From assembly GCA_022702545.1 (NCBI GenBank), contig JAHRBC010000003.1:3720001-3784000 (forward strand): a stretch of 64,000 bases of DNA, in the 5' to 3' direction. The DNA is from Phycomyces nitens. Taxonomy: Eukaryota; Mucoromycota; Mucoromycetes; Mucorales; Phycomycetaceae. Below, one piece after another: positions 34,868 to 47,840 of this stretch. Numbering within the stretch: position 1 is the stretch's first letter; every line of letters begins with the position of its first letter. A program made the translations under genes and the position numbers. A model generated the notes under the pieces. The model had not been told where the DNA came from and did no database searches. It worked only from the letters and a program-made list of their open reading frames with translations.

Positions 34868-37216
34868 TCAATTACCGCGCTTCTTCTTGTTGGTTTCTAA
34901 ATAGATGTATTAATACACAATGTAGTAAAGACAATAATCAGTGACCTACTTTCGCTGATTTCTCCCTTTTCTTGTCCAGCCTTTCTCTTGGTACGGGCAC
35001 CCTTCTTGGCCCCTGTTTCCTTAAATGGAGGGTGGCAAACATCGCAGTACCATTCACCTTCAGGAATTTCGTCAAGAGGAGGAATGGCACAATAAGTATG
35101 CACAGACACATCGCACTTGTCGCACAACAAAAGCTGTTCTTCATTGTCCTGTTTGTGGCAGTGCATGCAATTCTCATCAACCTAAAAGCCAATGATAAAG
35201 ATGTATATTATTGATTAGATTTGTATATACTACATTCTGAATATACTTTACCTCTGGTCCTTCTGGCCACTTGGGAAGTTCGGGTACGATATTCTCATCT
35301 GGCTTGACAAGGAAAAGAGTATGTCCTGCACCAGCAGATACCCTAAAGAAACAGGCCATTTAGACCTTGTCACATTTTTCATGTGTTTCTTTTACATACA
35401 TAATTGTCTCAACACCGTCCAAAGGCTCGATTTTCTGGGGCTTTGTAGATGATAGAGGGCCTCCATCTTCACCAAATCCCAGTTCAGCATTCTGGACTTG
35501 ACCCCAGGCAATAGTTGCCTTTTCAGACCTTGCTACAGCAAACAAACTTTGGTTTCCTGCAGAGATATCGGAAATATCCCATCCATTAAGGTCGTGCAAG
35601 TATCGAGGGTGCTATGTACATAGTTGGCTCAGTCTCAGACAAGGAAGATGCTATATTTCCTTCTCTCAACAAACATACCATCCATGGTTGACCTGAGCTA
35701 CCATCGCCAGTATTCTTCCATTTTCCCCAAAGCAAAAGCTGCTTTACTCCATCTACTGCCATGGAACATGTTGCACCGCAAGTGATAATAGATGCTCTGG
35801 TGGTCTTCACATGGCCCGCAAAAGCAGAAATTGCAGTAGGTACATAGAGATCCTTTTGTTCACTATGACCGAGACGACCATATCCACCAAAGCCCCAAGA
35901 ATAAACAAATCCTTCATTGTCTAGTGCCAAACTATGGTTTGTACCGCATGAAATTGACACAATCTTGATTTTCTTGATGTGCTGGATTGGAGCTACAGAC
36001 CAACATGCTCAGTACAGAGAAAACACTGATTCATACAAAGACACCAATTGCTTACATGGATACGGCTGAGGCTGGGACATGAGTCTACCTGCAGACTTGA
36101 GGTACTCTCCTGTTGCACCGTTTCCGAGCTAAATAAAAAAAAAGCATGGCAAATTCATAAACACATTTGTACTTTTACCGCTTGTTTGCATTCTTTTACT
36201 TTACCTGTCCATACTCTTGAGAACCAAACGAGTATATCAAACCACTCTCTAATTTATATTTTGTTAGATTAATGTTTGAGCTTATCAAACTTTCTTACCA
36301 GTAAGTAGCAGTGTGAACTCTGCACCACAGGCTGCCTGGATAACCTTTTCTTTGCCCAACCCAGGGACCTTTAAGAAACTGGGGTAGTTCTTGAGCTCTG
36401 GAACACCGAGCTGACCACACTTGTTGTCTCCTGCGGCATAGACATTACCAGATTCTTATACATGTACCATTGAACTATTTGTAAGAGTTCTTTTCTGCTA
36501 CTGTACAAATTGTGCTTGTCTCACCTGCCACTAGCATAGTGTGATTTCTGCCAACAGATGCAGTGATGAACTTTTCATCACCCAATACCTTTTCATTACT
36601 CTTGTTGGTGTTGATATTGATGGGATAATCCTGGACCAAGATATGTCCCAAGCCCAATTGGCCTTTTTCGTTTCTTCCAAACACCCATGCCTCCCCATCC
36701 TGACTGATTACGACCGAATGACACGCATTGGGACCTGTGATTACTTGAGTTACTCTAATAATCATCAATATAAATAACTCATTGCCCCAGTCGATTGTGT
36801 AGGAATTTTACTTTATATCAATAAGCTCACGAACAAGGTTAGGTCCAAGTAATTTAGGGCTATGATACAAAAAAAAGCGTTTATTTTTCTTTCTTTCTTG
36901 GTTTTCACATGATTCATAATGGCGATCTTACATTTCTTCACCAGATTCAGTCTTTGCTTTTCTTTTAATGTTATCCCAGGAGGTGTTTCCACAGATAAGA
37001 ACCTTTCCTAGGGGCAAAGAAGGCAAGGGAGCAAGGGAGCAGGGATGATTGAGTAAGGGTTTTTGGATTAGATCATGAATTTATAAATGTTGAGATCTGC
37101 AACCAGTGCAAATTCAGAGTAGGTCTCCAAGTATATACATGTATGTATATTGCAGCTTTGGCTGGTGAATCTAATGTCATCTCACCCCATTGGATATCCT
37201 TTGTAGTTGATGCCAT
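34868..37216 (-). CDS. RCC2/RCC1-repeat protein with C-terminal PHD finger
   Basis: A minus-strand gene with many introns, ATG at 37216 ('MASTTKDIQWG') and TGA at 34870-34868. Exon 2 gives 'KVLICGNTSWDNIKRK', close to the RCC2 (TD-60) entry rather than RCC1. RCC1-type blades follow: 'CHSVVISQDGEAWVFGRNEKGQLGLG', here read as its S-x-x-I..WVFGRNEKGQLG core, 'VYAAGDNKCGQLG', 'LIYSFGSQEYGQLGNG', 'VYSWGFGGYGRLGH', 'LLLWGKW' and 'TIAWGQVQNAELGFG'. After 'VSAGAGHTLFLV' a PHD finger starts with 'CMHCHKQDNEEQLLLCDKC' and has 'HTYC' and 'WYCDVC', a complete C4HC3 set. The tail is lysine-rich and ends 'KTNKKKRGN'. RCC2 acts at centromeres and on small GTPases; PHD fingers read histone H3 tails, so chromatin docking is inferred. 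Confidence 0.85.
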
Positions 37217-37980
37217 AATGAGACGCGTGCTGATGAGCTTAATTGGCAGGAATCCACAAGTTTGTGTGTTTTATTTTTCTGGTTGGACAAGAATACCCCT
37301 TTCAATTTTATTTTTCATTTTTTATATTATTTTTACTATATTTTTGGGGACGTCAATTTTTAAGGTTATTTTGAGCAATTGATTTTCAGGTTTGCCAATT
37401 CCTCTCATTCATTCTTTGCAGATAATGTCAAGTAATTGATATTGTATAATCCATTGTATCTACCCGTAACCTTTAATTGAGTGTGCTGGCAAAAGTCTAA
37501 TGCCTTGCCAAGATGTATTTGACCAATAATGGGTGATTTTTCATTCATAATCACAATTGACTCTTGAATACAATTCATTTTGTTCCACGGCCAATGCTTC
37601 TTGGTGGGTGAAGAAAGACAAGGCGATTTATAGAGGCTAATTAGATGACAATTCGGTTCTTAATTCAATATAAACATATCTTGATAAATCAAAAAAAAAA
37701 AGAAGTAATGGTTGTCTCTGTGGCTTCGTCAAACACAAACCAATCCAATAAAAGAAACTGCTGTCAACCTCTTCCGACAGATATTCTTAACTCCAAAAAT
37801 TAATCCATCTCTTTCTCTCTCTATTTATTTATTTGTTTCTTTCTTTCTCTGGCAAGCTTTCTTGTACAATATTGCCTTGTTTTCTTCTTCCTTCCTGTGA
37901 GTCAACAAAGGTTAGTTCTAATATAACAATATAATGATCTTGTGTTTAACAAGACATTCTCCCCGCAATTACAGAATAGA
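37217..37980. promoter_or_regulatory. Divergent promoter region, RCC2-PHD / RAD7
   Basis: About 765 bp between divergent starts, AT-rich with T-rich and CTTTCTCT-type tracts close to the RAD7 start. No defined element was recognised. Confidence 0.4.
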
Positions 37981-39803
37981 ATGTCAAATAACGATCAACA
38001 GAATCGAGTCCGTGGCCCTACTTCTGCCCTCAGTAGTTTTCTAAGAGTAAGTTTAAGATCATGCTGATCATTACTTGACAATTGACATTAAGGCGGTCTG
38101 TGTAGGAGCATGGCATTCGAGTAGAGAATCGCAGTAGAAGAGAAAGAAGAGAGAATGTAGAGAGACAGCAAGCCGAAGAAGCTTCTAATTCAGAAACACC
38201 AGACACTGTACTCACTGTAGAAGAAACACCCCAGGAAGAGACTACCGCAGTACTCTATGCACCCAGAACACGTCGGGCATTATCTGCAGCCAATAGGGCA
38301 TTGGTTGAAGCGGTCAATAAAAAAGTCAAGAAGGAAGAGGATGAGAAACCTGATCCAGAGATTGGCTCGTCCTTTAAAACACCCAAAGGCCGGACCAGAA
38401 TCTTCTTTTGTTCAAAATGCAACAAGAGGTTTGCTCGTATTGCTAGTCTCATTGAGCCCGGAGAGGAGGATAACATTTGTCCTTCATGCCAAAATAATGA
38501 ACCCAATGAAACCCCAAAGCCTAAAAAACGAAAAATTGGGCCAAAGCGCCAGTCCCAGAACAAGGCAGACGTTAGTGCCGTACCAAGTCTTCAGGATATT
38601 TGCATTGATGTAAGTAGGACTCCTTTGGTACAGTGTCATGTACTCAACATATATGAAAAACAACCAAGACTATTGCAGAGCATATAGACTATGTAGAAGC
38701 CTTGGGTGATATCAGCACAATTGATATGGACAAGATTGCCACAATTATTGCCCGCAACCGAAAGATGGACACTCGCACGGCACGTCTCTTTATGGGACCC
38801 TTTCGTCGCGATCTTACTCTGACAGACTGCACAGGTAGGCCACCACAGTTGCATTGTTGGATTCTAAAGCCTTTCTCTTTTTTTTTTTTTATAAAAAAAA
38901 GCCATTGATAAGAATGGCTTGATCAATATTGCACAGTTTTGTCCCAGCCTGGAGAAACTAACCTTGACTTATTGTGGCAGAATGACAGATGAGGTCATTG
39001 CTGCCTATGCTATACGCTTAAAGAAGCTCCAATCTATTGAACTCTCTGGACCGTATTTAGTAACTGATCAGGCTTGGGAATCATTTTTTGAGGCAATTGG
39101 TCCTCAGTTAAAGACATTTGGTGTTAGACATTCCATGCGATTCACCCAGGCATCAATGAAAGCCCTTGCCAAGACCGCAAAACAACTCAAACACCTCCGT
39201 CTCTCTCGACTCTCGCGGCTCAACGATGACGGAATAGAGTTGATATCCGATTTGAATCCTCTTGAGACATTGGAGATATCTTGGCCAGGATCCAAGATAT
39301 CTTCGTCTGTCTTGGCCAATGTCTTGAAACATCATACTACCTTGAAGGAATTGTGTCTGGACGGATGTACCGACGTTGATGATACAGTTCTCGAGGCCAT
39401 TAGACTCTATTGTCCTCACCTCGAAAAGCTTTCTTTGGCAGAATGCAACAACATAACATCAGAGGCCATCCAAGCCTTGTTTGAGGAATGGAAGACACCA
39501 TATCCTGGAAGAGGATTGACACACCTGAACATTTCTAGATGTCTGTCCACCCAGGACGAGGCTCTTATTGCAATCATTAACCACTCCAAGAAAACCCTAA
39601 GACATCTCAATATTCACAGCCTGGATGATCTAACATCGCTTGTACTAGAGCGACTAGGTATGTGCAAGGAACTCAAGTCGCTTGATTGTGGATTTGTACG
39701 ATCTATGGACGATTGTGTAATGGGCTGTCTGGCGCTTGAATGTCCAAAACTAAAAGACATTGAGTTCTGGGGCTGCCATCAGATAACAAGTACAATGTCT
39801 TGA
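37981..39803 (+). CDS. RAD7: Rad7-like nucleotide excision repair protein
   Basis: Starts at ATG 37981 with 'MSNNDQQNRVRGPTSALSSF' and stops at TGA 39801. A charged N-terminus follows the start. A zinc ribbon-like C4 motif, 'FFCSKCNKRF' with 'NICPSCQNN', is typical of fungal Rad7. The rest is a run of leucine-rich repeats of the AMN1/F-box type: 'LEKLTLTYCGRMTDEVI', 'LKHLRLSRLSRLNDDGIELI', 'LKELCLDGCTDVDDTVLEAI', 'LEKLSLAECNNITSEAI', ending 'DIEFWGCHQITSTMS'. Rad7 works with Rad16 (and an E3 ligase) in global genome repair. Three introns are clear. The end is slightly short compared with yeast Rad7, though an AATAAA follows directly near 39831. Confidence 0.88.
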
Positions 39804-40067
39804 GTTTATTTGATTGGATTGTATCTAAATCAATAAAGAAAATTGATCCACCAAAACTACTTTAGATTTCCTTGATACTCGAACTTGTAATTGGAATGAA
39901 TATATTATTAAGTACAAAAGTGTGTTCACTACAAAACATCACTAGGATACGCGTTTTATTTGAATGATTCATAGTTGGTTTAGAGGTGAATTGTTTCATA
40001 AATGGATTACGCGTGAATGGGTTTCTCGGTATGTTTGTTGGTTTTCTTTTTATTTAAAGAAAGAATG

Positions 40068-42375
40068 CTAGGTGAGGTAGTAACACTTGATCCAATCGCG
40101 TGCAAATATGCTGGCTTTCATCAATCGTTTCGATGACCATTTTCTGAAGAAACCCTCGCATTTTGAATTATGGGATAGGAAGTCGAGCATCAATTCGACG
40201 GTTGGCTTAATTTCAGACACTTGGTAGCCAGCCAACCGTGACATCTCTGGCGTCTAATAAAGTACATATTTGTGTGTATATGTATGTATGCATGAGTCAC
40301 CCTATTCTGACACATATTGCAACACTAGAAACTTACCCAGATGCCTTTAGAGAGCATCTTTTGTGACAGCCAAAGTGCGGCTGCGGCGATCAAGGATGGC
40401 TTTGTACTGAGGAAACGATGGTCTACACATGTTATCTCCATAAAATACTTTGCTAGCATGCGAGTGTGGACATCGTAGCTATCACCCATGGAGGTCCGTC
40501 GCATAAAACTAAGTGGGTTAGAATAGCAGAGTTTGAAGTCGAGGACCTGGAGAATGAACCTCTCGGCCTTTAAGAGATCCTCTGCCTGGATCGACTGGTC
40601 TGTCATGAAGAGAAAGTCCTCCATCACTGGGGAGGTGACCTCTTCGAACTTTGTTGCGATGTAGAGTGAAGTTATTCCGACCAATTGCAGCTTACTCAGC
40701 ACTACAGCACGTCTAGAGAGAAATCGGTCGATTAAATTGACTGTAAGAAAGAGGGTCTCTGGAAGGAGTTCAAATAGGTGGTGTATCTCGACTACCCAGT
40801 CAATCAGTACACCTCGCATACGCCAGGTAACTTCGTGCTGTTGAGATGTAACGTATGTTGGGTCTGCCATTGTATCTACCTTTTTGGAGAATGAATAAAA
40901 TAAAATGGAAATGTCAATTGGGAACCACAAATCTCACCTCACTCTCTCGAAGGATTTTAAAGATGTCTTCTGCATATTCAGCAACGAGCATCGGATCATT
41001 CCAATTCTCATCTTTTGGTGTTTGTGAAGATTGTAACATAGCCTGCTTAGCACGCGTTTCCTGCAACTTCTCATAAGCTTCTGCCTCTTTAAGAGTATCT
41101 CCTTCGATTTCTAGTGCTTTTGTCACATTGTCTTTAGAGAATATGTCCGGACGGCTGTCAATTGAAGCGTCCGTTGTGATGAGCCTTGACTTTTTTGGTA
41201 GGTCTCTGGTAGGTGGTTCGATGATCCGCTTTTCTGCTTTTTTGAACACTGTGTCCTTTAAATGTTCTGGTACAGTAATTGGAAGGATTGGAACTGGTTC
41301 GATCTCTGGACCTTCTTTAGGTTTGTATCGTTCGGCATTGTCATCAAAGAAATCCTGTAGATCTTCATTTACTGGATTTTCATTCTCTATCTTGGTTGTT
41401 TGTTGTGTGTCTTGGGTAGATGGTGCTTTTTTTGGTTCATCAGTCTGTTTTGTTTCTTTTTGTGATGCTATTGTCGTTTGATGTGTTTTGCGTGTTTTTT
41501 CTGTCGTAAGTTTCTGGTGGTTCTCTGTTAATGTTCCTGTTGGTTTTGCCTTTTCCCCAGGCTTCCCCACAGCCTAACGATGTGTTAGTGATAGTAATAT
41601 AAACAATAAACAACCAACCCACCTTGTTGGGTTTGACATTGCTTTTATCCAAAAGTGCGCTTCGTTGGTTAAGATTGGCGGTTAATCCCATTGGCTTTGT
41701 TAATCTTTCGGCATTGGCATGTTTGGGAAGATTGCTGACCACACCAGCTGAAGCGTTCTCATTCGTTTCAGTTCCACTTGCAGCCGATCTTCGTGAATTC
41801 AACTTTATAAAAAGTGTACGATGGTGAGTGAAAGAACAAGATTGAATAGATCCCAAAGTGTTCACATTACATACATACATATATATATATACATATATAC
41901 ACATATATATATGTACACACACACACACACACACACACATGTTTATACATATACATATATACATATATACATGCCTCTGTGTGTGTAAATGCACAATATT
42001 CAAGAATATCTATTTACATTTACACACACAAAAGAAATTAAGAGAGAGAGTACGAGCGGGCGAGCGAGGAATAGAATGGACAGAAAAGAGAGAAAGAAAG
42101 AGAGAGAGATTCGCATGTATATATATACATACATACATGTGTATATATATATGTGTGTGCGTGTGTGTGCGTGTGCGTATAAACATGTATATATGTATAT
42201 ATATATAAATATATATAAATATATATATATATATCTTTTTTTTTCTATTATTATTATTATTATTATTTTCGCCAACGCGCTAACAATAGAAATGACAAAA
42301 TTCTACCATGGCGCGTTCACTTTGGTCAGCTTAATGACATGGCAACAAACTTACACGCTGAGCCTCGCCGTACAT
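40068..42375 (-). CDS. B-type cyclin
   Basis: A minus-strand gene ending at TAG 40070-40068. The cyclin box starts 'TWRMRGVLIDWVVEIHHLFE', with 'ETLFLTVNLIDRFLS', 'LQLVGITSLYIATKFEE' and the second fold 'NPLSFMRRTS'; the last exon ends 'KASIFARDWIKCYYLT'. The ~270-residue N-terminus is charged and disordered, with a destruction box 'RSALLDKSN' (RxxLxxxxN) recognised by the APC/C. The start is uncertain: the best model is a 7-codon first exon MYGEAQR at 42375-42355, then a ~550-bp intron full of microsatellites, with exon 2 starting at 41802 ('LNSRRSAASG'). It partners a Cdk1-type kinase at G2/M. It converges on RAD7. Confidence 0.9.
41868..42270 (+). repeat. Compound microsatellite tract
   Basis: Long runs of (TA)n, (CA)n, (GA)n, (TATG)n, (GTGTGC)n and (ATT)n in about 400 bp, lying within the proposed first intron of the cyclin gene. 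One reading frame passes through it without stops for a long way, but the encoded Tyr/Ile/Cys-rich string is repeat translation, not a protein. Confidence 0.85.
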
Positions 42376-43188
42376 CCTGGGCAGCAAGTAGGTGGAAGAA
42401 ACGTAGGACAAAGGCTATCGCTTTAGGGAGCTTGCAAATTTGTATTTATACCAAGTCCAGATAAGCCGCGACAGCCCACGTCATGAGATTTTTTAGAAAA
42501 AAAATAAAGGTATAAACAATAGTCTTCAGAGTAGATCTCATATTTAATCATCTAAATTCCATTTTATATCAATCCATAGAACTTTGTCGACATGCCAATA
42601 GTCGAGTGCTGTGGCTTACAGACTGGGCAGATCATTCTAGATCATCTATTAGAGGACGATGCGATTAAGTCGATCGGTTGGATGATTATTGGGGATTGGC
42701 AATGATGATCCATTGCATCATTGGCCATTGACATGACGATCACCAGTGAATATGGATCGCCCATTTGGACTTCTCCATCACACTTGATCGTAACTGATAT
42801 GGATGCTAGTCTTTTGATTCCAATTGGAGATCCCATCATAATAAAATAACTATGTGCTAGGACCAGATTGATTGTTTCTTCTATTAAAAAAAAATAAGGA
42901 ATAAGAGTAATAGCATCAATGCACGGACACCTTGTTTTTCTGGTTTAGATGTCATGGCTCCAGTGACCCCATTCTCATATTGAAATATTTCTATCATGGT
43001 AGCAACTGTTATTGATTTCTCTATTCTGCCAATGCATGTGCAAATGGCATCAGAGAAATAAGCATTTGTATGGATTCAGACAATGATCTTTTGACCTTAC
43101 AATGGATACCAAATCCATTGCAGTTTAAATGATGAGCCAAGGTGTCAAAGGACTGGTTTTATAGCAATCGACTGTTATCAATGAGTGT

Positions 43189-43219
<31 letters not shown>

Positions 43220-44407
43220 ATGAAAAAAAAAGCTTATAATGATCAATGATGGTGCAGCACAAGATGGTTTGGAATGCACTACACGTGTTACATTCCAAAA
43301 CAAGATACGCCACAAGAACGCGTTTATGAATATCTAGCATTTACAATTTGCCTTTATGGCAAGCAGGACAAAAACAAACTGTGCACTGACTCTGGGGAAA
43401 TTGATTGCTGAGATATTATGCCATGTAACTTCTTGGACAATGAAAACCAAGGGTTAGACACGGCGATTAGATCTGTCTTGATCTATCGATCGCATAGCCA
43501 CACATGATTAGAGTGTTATGATTGTGAGCTTATTTTTGCTTCCCTGAACATCTTGTAGACTCCCCAGGATTTTTAGCACGTGATATGACGCTGTGTCTGA
43601 GCTGGGTAATAAGCACATCATCCGTTTTAGTCTTGGTTTTATCTTGATGGGCTCCACAACAAGCATTTTTAAAACTAATCTGTATGCTAATCGATATAGT
43701 GTGGATTCAGGGCCACAATGTTTATCGTTTGGTGTGGATCGATAGGAGCATCCTATACGTCACCCACCCATATAGTTACTTGCATGATATCCGTATGCTA
43801 AGCCTTTAAGACAATCTTGGTCGGAATGCTTATCACTCGGGAATTTTGTGGATTGTCAGCAAGATTCAAACGAATATATAAAGGGTCCCTGAGCTAATTG
43901 GAGTGTTATCGATATGTTTCCGGTGCCGACGGTTGAGGCAAAAGCAATCCCGACAAGAAGTGGGGATAAGCAGTCACCGGGATACTAGTGTGTATAGTGT
44001 GTTTATTAATTTACACATATCTTTATATTGCTCATGATTGCCTTATATTGCGCTGGCCAGGTGCAGGCCAAGTTATCGATGCCGCCATCGGTCTTGGAAC
44101 ATCGGAGGACAGCGTCAGGTTAAAGTTTTAATGAGCTGTACGTAATTTAGCCTTATCTTGTCACATCTGGCCAAAGAAGTGCTCTCGGAGATTGTAACCA
44201 GGCAAAATAACACCAGGACCACGCTGATAAATTGCAAGACAGCACAAAGAAGTACCGAATTCCAAACAGAGAAATAGCATCTGAAATAAAGATAAACTGT
44301 TTGACTTGAGTTTACCAATGCCCTTTTGGGTTTAAAAATCTATATAAATTCAAGCCTTTTCAATTTCTAAATCTTCATAGCTCTTCAACAACAATTCAAC
44401 TTTCAAC
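42376..44407. promoter_or_regulatory. Divergent region, cyclin B / PKA
   Basis: About 2 kb between divergent genes. It contains an AT microsatellite near 43187-43220, but no supported ORF or RNA gene. Close to the PKA gene, TATATAAA at 44341-44348 lies about 60 bp before the ATG and is a plausible TATA box, followed by a C/A-rich leader. Confidence 0.5.
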
Positions 44408-46044
44408 ATGGATATGATCAGCAAAGGCGTCGAACTCCTAAGACTCGGCTCCTTCTCCAGCGCCAGTCGTCGCAACCGTAGAAAGTCATCGACCACAACC
44501 CCAGGCTCCTCTAAACCACCTAGTATTAGCAGCAGCTACAGCGAAGAATCTCGTAGCTCCTCCCAAGGTAGTCAAACCCTTGCTGCCATTTGGATATCGA
44601 TATTGACTTTTATTTTTATTTTGTTGATAGGCACAGACTCTGGTACACATTTGCGCACTCCCAGTAATGGATCTGCATTTGCTGCCTCCTTTTCCATCAC
44701 TCCCATTGAAGAATCTCAATTAAACAGATACAAGAAAGGTGTGCATTCTTCCCAAATGATGCCTGCTCATACATCTTCAGATTCACCTCCCTCTCCAGCT
44801 GAATCTGACCACGAACACTTGGCACCTCCACCATCAAACCGATTTAATTCCTTTATCCCTCCTCCCTCCCCAACCCACGCCTCTCCTCTCTCACCTCTTC
44901 CTCGTCCTGCCGCCGAAAACACTGAATCGTACTTTGACCAGCCTCAACCCCACAAATCGCATGAACCTCACCGTCATCATGTAACTTCGAAACACACCCA
45001 TGCCGTATTTCCTCGCCGTCGTCACAAACACCGCAAACTCCAATTAGATGACTTCACTCTCAAAGAAACTCTCGGTACTGGCTCTTTTGGACGTGTTCAC
45101 TTGGCGCAAAGTAAAATCAATGACAAACATTATGCTGTCAAGGCGCTCAACAAATATGACGTCGTACGCTTGAAACAAGTTGAACACATCAACAATGAGC
45201 CAACCATATTGCGAGATGTTGCTCATCCCTTCCTTGTCACCCTCTGGGACACCTTTCAAGACGATGCACACCTCTTTATGGTCATGGACTATGTGCCAGG
45301 TGGAGAGCTATTCCGTATCCTTCGGAAGCAAAAGAAGTTTAGTGAAAGTGCGGCCCGCTTCTATGCTGCCGAGGTGATTTTGGCGCTAGAATATCTTCAT
45401 GAGCGGGACATCATTTATCGCGATCTCAAGCCAGAAAATATCTTGCTGGATGCCAAAGGCCATGTCAAGCTTACTGACTTTGGATTCGCCAAGCGAGTGC
45501 CCGACATTACCTGGACTGTGTGCGGAACACCAGACTACCTGGGTAAGTAAACACCAGCTCAAACAAGACTGTTTCTAATCATACCACATATCATTTAGCC
45601 CCAGAAATTATTCGATCAAAGGGATACAGCAAGGCCGTTGACTGGTGGAGTCTCGGTGTGCTGATTTACGAAATGCTTGTCGGGGAACCACCCTTTGTTG
45701 ACAAGAACCCTGTTGCTCTTTACGAGAAGATCCTCGACTGCCGTATTCCATGGCCCACTGATTTTAGCCCTGTCGCAAAGGACCTCTTGTTGGGTCTCTT
45801 GACGCCTGATCTTTCTCGTCGCTATGGAAACCTCAAGAACGGAAGTTCCGATATCAAGATGCATCCCTGGTTTGCTGAAGTCGACTGGGATCTTGTTGCT
45901 AGACGAGAAGCAAAGCCACCATTTGTACCCGATATCGAAGGAGACGGCGACTCCAACTGCTTTGCCCAATATAAAGAGCCAAATGTGGCTTATGGTCGCC
46001 ACCTTCACGATGATCCTTACCGTGCAAAGTTCCCAGCCTTTTAA
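44408..46044 (+). CDS. cAMP-dependent protein kinase catalytic subunit
   Basis: An AGC kinase from ATG 44408 to TAA 46042. A long Ser/Pro/His-rich N-terminus precedes the kinase domain, with glycine loop 'GTGSFGRV', 'YAVKALNK' lysine, '[10 protein letters not shown]', 'YRDLKPEN', 'DFGFAK', activation loop '[11 protein letters not shown]' (Thr phosphorylated in PKA) joined by splicing to 'APEII', and '[13 protein letters not shown]'. The C-tail ends in 'FPAF', a hydrophobic motif as in PKA catalytic subunits. One intron (about 45542-45599) is clear. A second, at 44576-44638, is exactly 63 bp, lacks stops and encodes a hydrophobic string, so it could be spliced or retained. cAMP signalling controls growth and dimorphism in fungi. 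Confidence 0.93.
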
Positions 46045-46935
46045 GAAAGGTTGATTTCAACACAAAGAAAAAAGATTATTCTTTTGTAAATAGCCCCTCC
46101 CTTGTATATCTATATATGCACCCTAAAATTTCCCCTCCACCATATACATATACACCCACCCAAGCATGTCTAGAAAAAGTTTTATTAGCGCAAAGGCAAT
46201 AGTACAAATAATAATAATATTAATATTAATAGCAACAACAACAACAATAATAATAAAATTGAAATTGAAATTGAAACAATATGATATGTTTTGTTACCTT
46301 GGCAATTAATTAGTTATCCATTGATATATCAATAATAATAGTAGTAATAATAATAAAAATAATGAGTGAGCAAACAAGCAGTAACTACCAGCACAGTGTG
46401 TCTTGAGTCAGAGAGGGAAAAAAAAAGAAAATGATTATAAGAAAATGTTACGTTTTTTAATTGATTTACTAAATGGCTCACATAGCACGAAAATTAGGCT
46501 TTTGGCTTTGAAAACTCGTAAATTATGGCCTGGGATATCTGGAAAATGGGGTAATGGCTGAATAAATAAATTAAATACAATTAAAGAAAAACTTTTTGGT
46601 CTTCCCATTTTTTTATTTCGATTTCCAGTCCACGTTGCTTGGAAGACTTGGAGTTTACGGAATCTGCTTTACATAAGCTCCAGACAGAATTTTACAGGAA
46701 CAATCGACCCTTATGACATGGCGATTTCTACTTTACATAATCTTGAAAGGGACAAAACCTTACAGAAAGCAAGTCTTTTTGATGTGAACATTCGATTCTG
46801 CAAATGAATACAATTTTCTATAAATATTGAATAGTGAATACTAAAATTAAACCTTCCGGGAAATCTACCTATTTAGACATACTCGTTTGAGTAATAATAC
46901 TGCAGCTATTATTGGACCTCACTTTCTGGCGGTTA

Positions 46936-46966
46936 GTGTGGGTGTGGGTGTGGGTGTGGGTGTGGA
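46936..46966 (+). repeat. (TGTGGG)n tract
   Basis: Five tandem GTGTGG/GGTGTG units on the plus strand, isolated in the intergenic region. The G-rich strand could fold, but nothing else marks function. Confidence 0.75.
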
Positions 46967-47840
46967 CGAGGGTGTGTGGTGCACTCAAAGGGTTTGTAAC
47001 CTAATAAGGAATGTGGCTAAATCGAATAAAGAAAAAAAACAAGATTCTTTGTATTGCTCAAATGTCATTCGTTTTCTACTTGTATTTTGCCTGTGAATGG
47101 AAAATTGATTCTGCCAGTACTCGTACCAAGAACAATCCTTTGATGCTAGCCCTTTTTTCTTTCTTTCTAGGGCGGCCATTGGCTCTTCAGTGCATCTTGT
47201 CCAACATGGCCAATGAGGAACAGGGCAAAGTAACAGGCATAAAATGGATCCCCATTAAATGTTGAGCCTTATCATCGTCACAAAGACCCTTATGATAGGG
47301 TGACCCTGGCGTCAAATATAATAACAACAAGAATAATAATAATAAAAAAAGTGGCGGGATCCAAAGGGAATTCAAAAAAAAACCTACAAATAAAAAGTGG
47401 GTAATCCAAATAGACTCAGAGAGGCTGGAAAAGCTGGGGAAACCAAATTGGTAAAAAAAAGGGTAATTTTTATTTTTAATTTCCAGGCTCAACCAACCAC
47501 GTAAAATAATTATATAATCCAAATATTGGAGTGCATTGGAAATCACCAGATTTTGTCATGTTTATGCATGCAGAGTATTGGTATCGCTCAATACAATGCA
47601 CTCTAACGGACCAGAATATTCCCAATGGCTTTGTTATGTATGCATGGCCACCCGGGCTAATTAGATTGTTACCAAAACAATAAGAATAATAGAATGGTCG
47701 ATCCTGGTGGACTTCATTACGTTTCTAGGCAACTCATGGTCACCATTGACCGACCATTCGGTGTCAATAAGTACCAACAGACCCTATTCAAATACACCAA
47801 TTAGCAAGACAGTTGATGTCAAATCCTTCTGTCTTGTTAT

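Noticed and set aside
39788..39960. Extra downstream exon for RAD7
   Set aside because: A GT-AG pair exists but the resulting peptide has no LRR character, and an AATAAA follows the annotated stop closely.
41440..42003. Cyclin N-terminus starting inside the microsatellite
   Set aside because: The frame is open only because CA/TA repeats lack stops there; the encoded Cys/Val/Tyr string is not protein-like. A spliced upstream exon is preferred.
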